Below, one piece after another: positions 54,881 through 64,000 of a stretch of DNA of 64,000 nucleotides. The first letter of the stretch is position 1; each line of letters begins with the position of its first letter. The DNA lies in assembly GCA_900095095.1 (NCBI GenBank), contig FMBT01000363.1, positions 157,787 through 221,786 of the forward strand. Reading direction: 5' to 3'. Under the pieces are notes generated by a model. The model did not search any database. It was not told where the DNA came from and saw only the letters and a list, made by a program, of their open reading frames with translations. The DNA comes from Fragilariopsis cylindrus CCMP1102. Its lineage: Eukaryota; Bacillariophyta; Bacillariophyceae; Bacillariales; Bacillariaceae. The translations under genes and the position numbers were made by a program.

Positions 54881-55501
54881 GTGATCATACTACATGTAAT
54901 CGAATCATAAATCTAATCCGTAAGACGGAATCGAAATGAGCAATTACATAAACATATCGAATCGAATCATAAATCTAGTATAACAAGGATAACGTTTATA
55001 ATATAAATACTATTATTATTATTTATCTATTTACATACTACACATTAAAATAGCAGTAGTAATAATACGTTCTCATATTCCTATACGTATTCCTATACGT
55101 ATTCCTATACGTATTGGTATTCGTATTGTTATTCGTATTGTTATTCGTATTGGTATTCGTATACGAATCTGTGCGAAAATTAAAATCAGATCGGACTTCT
55201 TGACCAAAGGTTTTTGGCAAAGAACATTTACATAATCATTCTTCACCAATGGTTTTCGGCAAAGGACATTTACATAATTATTTTTTACCAAAGGTTTTCG
55301 GTAAAGAACATTTACATAATAATTCTGGACCAATAATTTTCGGTAAAGAAAATTTACATAACCATTTCGGGCCAATTGTTTTTGGCAAAGAACATTAACA
55401 TAACCATTCTGGACCAAAGATTCCGATTCGTGTACTGTATCGAATCAAATCAAATTAAAATAGCAGTAGTAATACAAACACGTATACGAATACGAATACT
55501 T
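54881..55501. repeat. 3' flank with 12-bp microsatellite and 42-bp repeat array (copy 1)
   Basis: A TATTCCTATACG / TATTCGTATTGT array at about 55072-55165 is followed by 55166-55417, a 252-bp block of about five 42-bp units of type ACCAAAGGTTTT(T/C)GGCAAAG...CATTTACATAAT. A near-identical block is at 57257-57508. Confidence 0.85.
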
Positions 55502-58500
55502 TTATTCTTCTACTGCCATCGGACTCACTAGTGCCGGGGTAGAATGTGATCCATCAAGGATGTTAATTCTTCTTGAAATTGATTGCCGGTGATGCATATG
55601 AAAGCATCCATTTTCAACAGTACAGAACTCTTTTGTACTTCCATCAGCAGCTACACCATTCATTACTAATTCACTAGGCGGTCGTTCCCCACCCAAAAAT
55701 GCAACTCTAGAATCGTTAGCTAAGATCATATTATTTATCTTTTCATCTTGGTTCTTACAACAATACCATCTTTTGCATATAACACATACAAAATTAGATT
55801 GAACACCACAAATACAGCACTTATTTCTTTTGGTATAATATAGAACACCATTACAATTCTTCAGACGATCTTGATCTGCTTCCCATTCAGCTGTCTTGTT
55901 CTTGGGATCTATGGCTCGTCCTTTGCCAGGAGTACCACCAGTGATTGTGGTATAGTTTCTAATCGCTTGGAATGAGCTTCTGTTACTCCGTTGTACTCGA
56001 GGAGGAGGTGATTGAAGAAGAGGTCCATTGCTTCCAGTAGTATCTATAGTTAGTGCTGTAGTAGGAGGAGTAGTAGGAGGTACAGCAGCCGCAGCAGCCG
56101 CCACTGCATCATCTGCATTCTTGATGAACCAAACAGAAAGCCTATCAACTGTCTTGTGGAAAGGATAGTTTTTATTTCTTGTATTACGGAAATGATGAAG
56201 AGATGCATAAACGTTTAAGTCTGTCTTGGCTGTAGCAATTTGATATTCTCTATGTAATAGAATAGAATACAACTGTAGGAATTTAGCAAAAGCAACCACT
56301 TGAGACCGACCACTAGAAGCAAACTTGATCTGACAGTTCCACATCAGCTTTGTGGCTGTATCGGAAGCACCCTTTAAATTATTCCACACTGAATGATTGT
56401 AAGGAAGGATCCGATTGCAAGGCGGTACTGGTAGTTGTAATGCTTTCTTGATACGTAACTGCCTCCAAATATAGAAGTCAGTTTGAAAAGAATGATAGGT
56501 CATATTAAGTTTCTTCATTTCCTTTGCTTGTAAAATCTTCTCAATCTTCACTTGTGGTAGTTGTATATTGTCTTCATAGAACGGCTTCAAAGCACGATCA
56601 AAAAGATCTTTCAACAGAGCCCGGTAGGAAGCAATAAGATTATCACTGTATGTAACAAACACACCAAACATCAATTTTGTCTTGTTCCCAACAAGAAAGA
56701 GACCCTTCCTTGCATCTCTAACAGCAACATGATGAAGCAGCTGAAAACTTTCCTTGTGCTTTGGGATCCACTTGTGAAGCTCTCCTCCCTCTGCATCAAT
56801 TTCAACATAGTAAGGTTCTCCATTCTCATAGGCAGCTAATCCAAGATTAGCTTCAATCAGTTGTCTTTCAGAATAGAAAGTGGAATGAGCAACTCGTGCT
56901 TTGATTTCAATTGGCATAGTTTCAATAGCAATATCATCATCGTCGGTATCACTACCACTGCTGCTATAACTATCACTATCATTAGCAACATGGTCTTCTT
57001 TCTTGTAAATAAGTTCAGCATCTGATGAATCCAGTGCACCTGTAATTGATGTCGATTCAACTGGTTGTATGTAATAGAAGGATGAATATGTATAAAGAGA
57101 TAAGAGTGAGATAATATAATCGATTACGAAAAGAAAGGACTAAATTAGTGCGAAATCAGACAAGGAAGGACTAAATCTGTGCAAAAATAATTGAATCGAA
57201 TTAATCAAATCGAATCAATCAAATCGAATCAAATCGAATCAATCAAATCAATCGTAAATCTATGCGAAAATTAAAATCAGATCGGACTTCTTGACCAAAG
57301 GTTTTTGGCAAAGAACATTTACATAATCATTCATCACCAATGGTTTTCGGCAAAGAACATTTACATAATTATTTTTTGCCAAAGGTTTTCGGTAAAGATC
57401 ATCTACATAATAATTATGGACCAATAATTTTCGGTAAAGAAAATTTACATAACCATTTCGGGCCAATTGTTTTTGGCAAAGAACATTAACATAACCATTC
57501 TTGACCAAGAAATGGAATGGAATCGAAGCGACGCGACGAGACGACTGAAGACCTACTGAAGACCGGATCGGATCAGATCAGATCGAATCGGATCGAATCA
57601 ATAAATCAAATCAAATCAGAACAATAAACAAAGCAAACAAACAGACAAAACAACGTACGTACCAACCGGTGTTTCATGTATAGCAACAGACTTGTAACCA
57701 CGTGTAAGTCCTTCCTTACTGTGCTGGTGGAACTGTACCAAGAATGGACGTTCTAAAAGGTGTCCTTGTCTGCAATATGCCTTGGCTTCTTCCTTTAGCG
57801 GCTTCATTTTCGATGCTTTAAATATATCGAGTAGCACAGGATCCACAGTATCAACGTCATCTTCGTCATCTTCTTCTCCATCGTATGGATCTTGATTATT
57901 ATTTAAAGTGGTATTACGACCGATTTTTTTCCTCTGACACCTTACAACAAGATCAAATAAAGCATTCTTGTTCTTTCCTGTTACTACTGCTTGTCCATCT
58001 AATTCTAATATACGCACCTTGAGTTGTGGAACATTATAGAAGAAGTACTTTCTGTGGAGATAGGTAACAGACGGTAGCTGGTGATAGCGTACCGGCTTCT
58101 GATTATCTCATATAAGTTATTATATCACGCGCTTGCGCGCATGATATCGACTACGACTCCGAATACTAGTGACTCAAGAATCACTCAGGACTGACTTTCA
58201 TATATGATATCGCATTCACTTGCGATATACGATACGATACAGACCCGACTCATTACAATAGCTAGTACTCATAATTTCTACTTTAGTCTAAACCTATTTG
58301 ACTACTTACTGCTTGTAACGCTCTATTAGTTTATCAGACCCAATCTGCCTTTTTTTCGCCCATGGTGGTCCTTCGGGACTACTATAGAGGAACTAAGGTG
58401 GGAATGTAACTATTTGAACATTACTTAAATTAAGCTAAAATGAATAACAAGGATCCTTGAGAGAATCCTAGTAGGAAAGCTGAAGACAGGATAACATATC

Positions 58501-58980
58501 ATCAAACTAACGGATCGACATTTGATTGATATTGAATATCTGTGTAATCATCGACAGGAGTTGATGTAGTGAAAGGATTTCACGCACACCGTCTTCTACT
58601 TATGAGTGAGACTTAATTACCCTCATTCTGCTATTATTATGGACGATTCGTGGCAATCACACAAGTGACGACGAATCCTCATTAAAAATTAACATTACCG
58701 TATCCATTCTTCCATGATGAGACATAAAGACCTTGTCACCTTCGATCATAAGGAAGATAGGCGATGTTAATAGGACTGTATCGATTTCCGATAAGTTAGG
58801 AATCCGGCCTAACCGATACAAAGCTGAATACAATATTATCCCCAGAGGAAAACTGGGATACGAAACAACCCCCCCCCCCTTACATGAAAAACTCCGATTA
58901 GACCCGGTTTCAATAGAAATATAATATAAACATAGATATAAAAGAATGGCGATGTAATAATATAAAAGTCGATTAAGCAT
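55502..58980 (-). CDS. Candidate PD-(D/E)XK-like nuclease with C-terminal Zn-ribbon (4 exons proposed)
   Basis: Proposed exons are 58980-58699 (least certain), 58392-58310, 58051-57663 and 57060-55502, all with GT-AG borders and consistent phases; the product is about 770 residues. Motifs in the last two exons are GHLLERP, then ETPV...LDSSDAELIY, then MPIEIKARV followed by YSERQLIEA, and LLHHVAVRD...GLFLVGN. This order (G-x2-LE, D, E-x-K, Q-helix) fits the lambda-exonuclease/YqaJ branch of PD-(D/E)XK nucleases. The C-terminus has KCCICG...CVICKRWYCC...CFHMHH, like the Zn-ribbon at the end of piggyBac-type proteins. A mobile-element role is likely, but the function is inferred. Intron 3 (602 bp) contains a 252-bp repeat that also lies just past the stop codon. 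Confidence 0.55.
57257..57508. repeat. 42-bp repeat array, copy 2, inside the nuclease-like gene intron
   Basis: Five 42-bp units, near identical unit by unit to 55166-55417 and in the same orientation. Read on the minus strand both blocks are open and encode 14-residue repeats of type N(G/D)YVNVLCQKPLVK. Confidence 0.87.
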
Positions 58981-59849
58981 ATTCGCCAATGCTTTCGCAA
59001 AATACGGTAACGTTTCTGATCATTGCTCTGAACCGTAGCATTCTACCGATCACGTTGACTGGTATAAACTGAACAACCGTCTTCTTCAAGTAAAGTAATA
59101 TTCATATACCATTGTAAAACCCGAATAAAACTTCACAAATCACAAATCTTCTTGATCACCATCGTCGATTGATCATTCAAAAACGATTAAAACAAGGAGA
59201 AGACACTTTTCGATCATTTCGCACGACACTTATTTGATATTTGAATTCTAAATTCTAAGAAACTCTCATTATTTTTCAAGTTCAACACCATCGGGACTGA
59301 ATCTGATCGATTCTGATTGGCTTACACCTGTTCTAATTTGACGACAATCATTTCTGCGTCACATGATTGGTTTAAAAACCAGATCACAACAAAGAAAGAT
59401 ATCAAAAACGACCTTCAACAAATCGGAAGCAAGTATCAGCAAAATATCATCAAAAACGTATACAATATTTGAAAATGACACGCGCGTCGGATGCAAGTAT
59501 TAAGTCGAAAACGTATACAGATTTGAATTGACGCAAGAGTACAGTTAGATACAGCTCATTTTGTTAACAATCGGAAGCAACACGATTGGATTGCCACGCT
59601 CCAAACAAAGGCAAACCAACGTAATATCGTGAAAAATGAGAGAAGATAACAACTTACCGCGACAGAGTACAGTGAAATCAACAATTTTTGAAATTATTTT
59701 AGAATTTCGATGATTTTGCGACCTCCGAATAATCACTTTTTCAAGACATAAAACAAATTTGCCTAACTTCGCAAAACTTTACGACTTCTTCTGCTTCGTA
59801 AAGCCTTGTTTTACTATTGATTCCTAAATCTAAAACTACAAACCTCAAG
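58981..59849. other. Leader or LTR region of the following retrotransposon, unresolved
   Basis: No gene is supported. By position it should include the 5' LTR and leader of the gag-bearing element that starts at 59850, but the 3' LTR is outside the window, so the ends cannot be set. AACGTATACA(A/G) occurs twice near 59455 and 59509. Confidence 0.4.
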
Positions 59850-62800
59850 ATGACCTTACCTCCTTATCACGTTAGTACAATTACTAATGACGATGATGAT
59901 ACTCCTAATCTTACTGAAGATGAGAAGCTTGACGACATGTTGGCAACCCAGATGTCGCTAAAAGCAAAAATTGCTGATCACAAAGCAAATGCTAATAGCG
60001 ATACAAGTGCCGACAAGTTTGCTGATGTTCTTATCGAACAGCAAAACAACGAAGCATATTCTCAACAAAAGATGTATGATCGTACATCTGAACAACGCAA
60101 CGTGGATCGCAGCAATGCGGAAAACAATGCAAGAGAAAAAGAGAAGTTAGCGAAAGCTAAACGATCTAAGCTTAACAAACACTACGACGATGCTGATCTT
60201 ATTGAACACATGAATGTGCAAAAAGCTACATTAGCTGCTGAAGCTGCACGTGCTAAAGCAACTACAACTTCATCTCTTTTTGGATCTCTTGGAAGAACTT
60301 TCGCATCAGTGCTCCCCAGTCCTTTCTCTACAAAAGCACCGGTGGATAACAAATCCGATACACCAAGAACATCGTTGGAAAAGCATGCGAATCACGTATA
60401 CGATAACTTGGTAAAGCCACTTGAAGATGAAGTGACATTTGGCCCTGATCCTCTTCAAGCTCTACCAGATAAAACGACACCAAAATTCGATTTTGGAGTG
60501 ACTGAAGGTACTAACTTTAGTCATGGTTCGAATCAAGATGGTTTAAAGAAACCTCGGAATGGAAATTTTAAGAAAGACAATTCTGTCAAACCTGCAAATC
60601 AAAACGTCCCCTCCCCGATTTCATACCAAACACCTCCTGAATATCTTGCCGTTTCCAATCCTCCTGTCCGTCCTTCTGCTGATTCCCATGTCAATCATGT
60701 CAATCAAGTCTCTCCTCTTGCCGATTCCCATCCTCCTGCCCGTCCTTCTGCTGATTCCCATGTCAATCATGTCAATCAAGTCCCTCCTCCGTCCGATTCC
60801 CATGTCAATCATGCCCATCAAGTCCCGCCTCCTGCCCATGCCCATCCTCCTGCCGAACAACATGCCTACCAACATGCCCATCCTCCTGCCGAACAACATG
60901 CCTACCAACATGCCCATCCTCCTGCCGACCAACATGCCTACCAGACCAACATGCCTATTCAAGAAATTCTTATCCTCATGTCAATCATCCGTATCATCCT
61001 ACTTCCCCAGATTTTCAACCTACCAGCCATCATGCCCCTTCTCCCCCCACCATCCTGCTACCGGCTACAATGCTTCTCCTCCTACCGGCTACAATGCTTC
61101 TCCTCCTGCTAATTACAATGCTCCTCCTCCTGCTAACAACAATGCTTCTCCTCTTGCTACTTACAATGCTCCTAACAATGCTCCTCCTCCTGCTAACAAT
61201 GCCCATTATCCTGCCACAAACAATTCTGCTCATGTCAATTGGAGTGATAATCATCAGCATCCTACGACAGGACATCCAGCATTCGTCGGGAATGCTGTTC
61301 ATCAGCATTCGACAGGACCTACAGCACCAAGACCATTCGTCGGGAATGCTGTTCATCAGCATTCGACAGGACCTCCAGCACAAGACCATTCGTCGGGAAT
61401 GCTGCTCATCAGCATGCAACAGGATCTCCAGCACCAAGACCATTCGTCGGAAATGCTGTTCATCAGCACTCTGCGACAGGACCTGCAGCACCGAGCCATC
61501 TCGCAGGAAATGCCGCTTATCAACATGCTGCAGCCAGACCTCCTGCCACACAACAAGCCGGGCCTCGAGTTGATCCAGTACAACAACCATATCAAGCAAC
61601 TAATCCGAGTATGATGCAACCACAACACCCATGTGACGCTAATACATCTGTGCCAAATACTGTTTTTGAAAATGGTTACCAACAATCACTAAATGATGGT
61701 ATTGCGCAACGATCACCACTAGCAACATACCGTCAAGGTGGAAGCGGAAGCCCAAGTGGTGATATGTACCGTCCTCCATTATCAAACACGAATGTACCAT
61801 ATCGACCACAGTTGACCAGGAATCATAACTTCCAACGAAGAAATGCTCAAGAAGAATATCATCGCATGCATCCGAATGCAAGCGCAGCTGATTTAGCTAT
61901 ACGTTTTGGTTCACCAATAACACAAGGATGTGCTCAAGCACCTCATACGTCAAATGGTGGATATGGATATCCTACACCTCAACAGAATCATCCTAACAAT
62001 GTCCGAGCGTATAATATGCCAGAAACACCATATTCTCATGCTGCAGCAGCAGCATATCAAGATCAATCTCAAGAAACATCGATGGGAACATCTGTTCGAG
62101 GAATCAAGTACAGATCATCAATCTCACGAAAAGACCTGCATTGGAATGGAAACAAGGAAACATTTGAGACATATAAGACCAGATTATTTGGAATTATGTT
62201 ACAAAACGGAACAAGCTACCTTATAGATGAAAATTTTGTCAATGAATATCAGTTAAACAAACACCACATCTACAGCGGTACCTTCTGGGATCGATACGGT
62301 ATTACAGCCCAACAGTGTATGTTTGATATCAGTTGGTTATCTGGAGTCCTTACGACAACTATTGATGATCCTGAAAACATTCCGGAAATCACAAGCGCAC
62401 GTGGCGATGGTGTACATGCAGTGGTGAACTTAATAGCATCCTTTGTCAACGGTGGAGATACAGAACAAGAAACAAAATGGAAACTTCGTGATGAAATAAA
62501 TAAGAAATTTTATCCATCAAAGATGCCATTTGAAACGTATATGAAGAGCCTACAAACGAACATATTGAAGATGCAACGTTTGGATCCAACATTAAGAAAA
62601 GATCAAGTCATTGACCAACTTGAACATAATATCATTGACCAAATGCCTACTATGCATTATTTATTTGACCAAATAAGATCACGAGATGATCCATGGACAA
62701 GTGAATTTAAATATTTGATCAAGAGAGGAAAACATTATGGAAAAATGCAACGAGATGGAATACTTCCGACTCACCTACTAACTGCGACTTCTGATATTCG

Positions 62801-63290
62801 TGAAATTAACAATTTAGATGAATTAAGAGACGAAGTTACCAATGCATATGTGGCGTTTCAAGATAAGTTTACAGAGAACGGTAACAAACATCCAAAGCTA
62901 GATGCAGCTCGGGCTGTTTATAATGTATTCAAGAAGGATCCAACAAGATTAAACCTTAGTGTACCACCGGAACTATGGAATAAGTTAGATGAAACCCTCA
63001 AGAAACAGATTACCCGGATTCGACAAGAAATACGTGATGAACAACGTAAGAAACCTAAAGATACAAGTAAAGATAAAGCATCAATCGGCCAACAATACCC
63101 GACATTGAATAAACCACCACTTGACGTTCGTAAAACCTTAACAGCAATACAATGTATACAAGAGTTAGGAATATCTGGATTACTTGATGATGATGAAAGC
63201 ATCGATGAAGAAATGGAAGATTATGAAGATGAATTCATTAATGAAATACGTAACATTCATATGGACATCTGTATATGGAGAGTTTTATGA
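59850..63290 (+). pseudogene. gag, with three frame changes in a Pro-rich repeat
   Basis: ATG at 59850 (the in-frame TTG at 59817 is rejected). The N-terminal ~200 residues are charged and helical, followed by a Pro/His repeat (ADSHVNHVNQV; PPAEQHAYQHAH). Coding sense then passes from frame 0 to frame 2 near 60955-60970 (YPHVNHPYHPTSPDFQP), to frame 1 near 61045 (GYNASPPANYNAPPPAN), and back to frame 0 near 61385 (PFVGNAVHQHS...). From about 61390 it stays open to 63290. The C-terminal part is a capsid-like domain (DLHWNGNKETFETYKTRLFG; MPFETYMKSLQTNILKM). The shifts sum to zero. They could be decay, assembly error in repeats, or programmed. Confidence 0.72.
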
Positions 63291-64000
63291 TGATGAAGAC
63301 ACAATTGATATCAAAGCAAACTACCGCTTAGCATACAAATGTGTACATGAAGGGAAAATCTTCGGAATTTCAGACGGTGGAGCTGATTCATGTATCTTGG
63401 GAAAACATGCACACGTTATTAACCGTACAAAAAGATATGCACGACTGGTAGGATATGATCCGGCAACAACTCAATCAGAAAGAGTGCCAATTGTCTCAGC
63501 ATACTTAAAGACAAAGGATCAATCAGGAGACATCATACTTCTCCTCATTCATGAATCACCATACTTAGCACACTCATCTACAACACTTTTATCTGAATAT
63601 CAGATACGTGAATATGGGAAAGTTATTGATTCATGTTCAACATCACATGTTCACCGATCTAATCCAAGAGTCATGGGACTTCAACGTTTGGAGATTAATG
63701 AAGATATCCATGTCCCGATGGAAGACCGTGGAGCAATTATGGGAATACAAATATTACCATATGAAGAAGGTGATGACAGTCGTTACAATATCCATGAAAT
63801 TGTTTCTAAATCACCATGGCTACCACAACGTTATAGATATAAGGATTTTCCTGAAGACATATCATCTAACGTAACTTCAGAATCGCAAACTACGATAACT
63901 GCAACAGCTGCACCTGTTACCACCAATTCAATCTTGAATACTGCTGCTATTAACGCTGCAAACTACAGAACCTCAAGTTGCCTCCAGTTGATGATGATGA
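63187..64000 (+). CDS. Retroelement protease / pol polyprotein, partial
   Basis: The frame is +1 relative to gag. It opens at 63169, its first ATG is 63187, and it continues to the window end. The aspartic protease active site is ISDGGADSCILG (about 63368-63403). A segment SSTTLLSEYQIREYG with following D and H residues is typical of diatom retroelement pol N-termini. Expression could be by +1 frameshifting in the 104-nt overlap with gag, or by internal initiation. Confidence 0.75.
   Translation, partial: MMMKASMKKWKIMKMNSLMKYVTFIWTSVYGEFYDDEDTIDIKANYRLAYKCVHEGKIFGISDGGADSCILGKHAHVINRTKRYARLVGYDPATTQSERVPIVSAYLKTKDQSGDIILLLIHESPYLAHSSTTLLSEYQIREYGKVIDSCSTSHVHRSNPRVMGLQRLEINEDIHVPMEDRGAIMGIQILPYEEGDDSRYNIHEIVSKSPWLPQRYRYKDFPEDISSNVTSESQTTITATAAPVTTNSILNTAAINAANYRTSSCLQLMMM

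Larger units (their letters stand above)
59850..64000 (+). mobile_element. LTR retrotransposon, 5' part (gag and protease), runs off the window
   Basis: A gag-like ORF, interrupted only by compensating frame changes, is followed by an overlapping frame with a retroviral-type aspartic protease motif. The order gag-protease with a diatom-style LLSEYQIREYG segment fits a copia- or gypsy-type element. Integrase and RT would lie beyond base 64000. Confidence 0.8.

Noticed and set aside
57116-57185. Similarity of GGACTAAATTAGTGCGAAA to the repeat in LINE ORF2 near 1480-1570
   Set aside because: The match is short and in simple A-rich sequence, so a shared origin cannot be claimed.
55166-57508. 42-bp repeats as a CRISPR array
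   Set aside because: Units are contiguous without spacers, they diverge from each other, and the host is a eukaryote.
60520-60545. tRNA B-box-like GGTTCGAATC
   Set aside because: It lies inside the gag coding frame and no cloverleaf can be drawn around it.

Overview
The window is nuclear DNA of a eukaryotic microalga, almost certainly a diatom (stramenopile). The signs are: short GT-AG introns with GTAAGT-type donors; A-rich 5' leaders; proteins full of Ser/Thr/Asn/Asp runs; secreted Pro-Thr (PT) repeat proteins; an SPX-MFS transporter; a DUF6824-like/Myb protein; and retroelement gag/pol sequences of the type abundant in diatom genomes. The species cannot be fixed from sequence alone. About a third of the window is transposable-element or satellite-like DNA.

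Layout. 1-8364 is a nearly complete non-LTR retrotransposon with two intact overlapping ORFs (ORF2 carries endonuclease, RT, a Tudor-like insert, RNase H and a Zn knuckle). 8.4-12.9 kb is repeat-rich and holds a solo LTR with a perfect target-site duplication and one doubtful poly-Gln gene. 12.9-24.7 kb holds a membrane RING-H2 protein, a sugar-porter-type MFS transporter and a three-exon SPX-MFS protein; the two transporters are bracketed by a pair of ~190-bp inverted repeats. 26.7-28.5 kb carries a divergent pair of small secreted proteins (PT-repeat and Cys-rich). 28.9-32.2 kb is a BSD-domain coiled-coil protein with a 14-codon first exon. 33.0-35.2 kb is a ~189-bp satellite interrupted by a truncated copia-like element (LTR plus gag). 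35.4-39.1 kb is apparently gene-free.

39.1-41.5 kb is a two-exon PT-repeat/PSI-like surface protein. 42.8-45.0 kb is a beta-lactamase-fold (NylB/class C-like) hydrolase whose intron holds an antisense retroelement integrase fragment. 45.2-46.4 kb is a putative plastid protein, and 47.4-49.2 kb a DUF6824/R2R3-Myb/Cys-cluster regulator. 49.7-50.4 kb is a six-TM protein with a 57-nt intron. 51.9-53.2 kb is a secreted phospholipase A2-like protein with unusual codon use. 53.7-54.9 kb holds two small divergent genes separated by duplicated and inverted repeats. 55.5-59.0 kb is a four-exon minus-strand gene that I reconstruct as a candidate PD-(D/E)XK-like nuclease with a C-terminal Zn-ribbon, flanked and invaded by a 252-bp direct repeat built of 42-bp units. 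59.8 kb to the end is the 5' part of another LTR retrotransposon (gag with three compensating frame changes, then protease in an overlapping frame).

The genes do not form one pathway. Shared themes are extracellular/surface proteins with PT repeats and RxLQ-type putative processing sites, membrane transport (sugar, phosphate), and retroelement activity that has shaped introns and intergenic DNA. The most interesting candidates are the nuclease/Zn-ribbon gene with its in-frame 42-bp repeats, the inverted repeats bracketing the transporter pair, and the RxLQ motif shared by three secreted proteins. All protein assignments are from motif reading; no database search was run.
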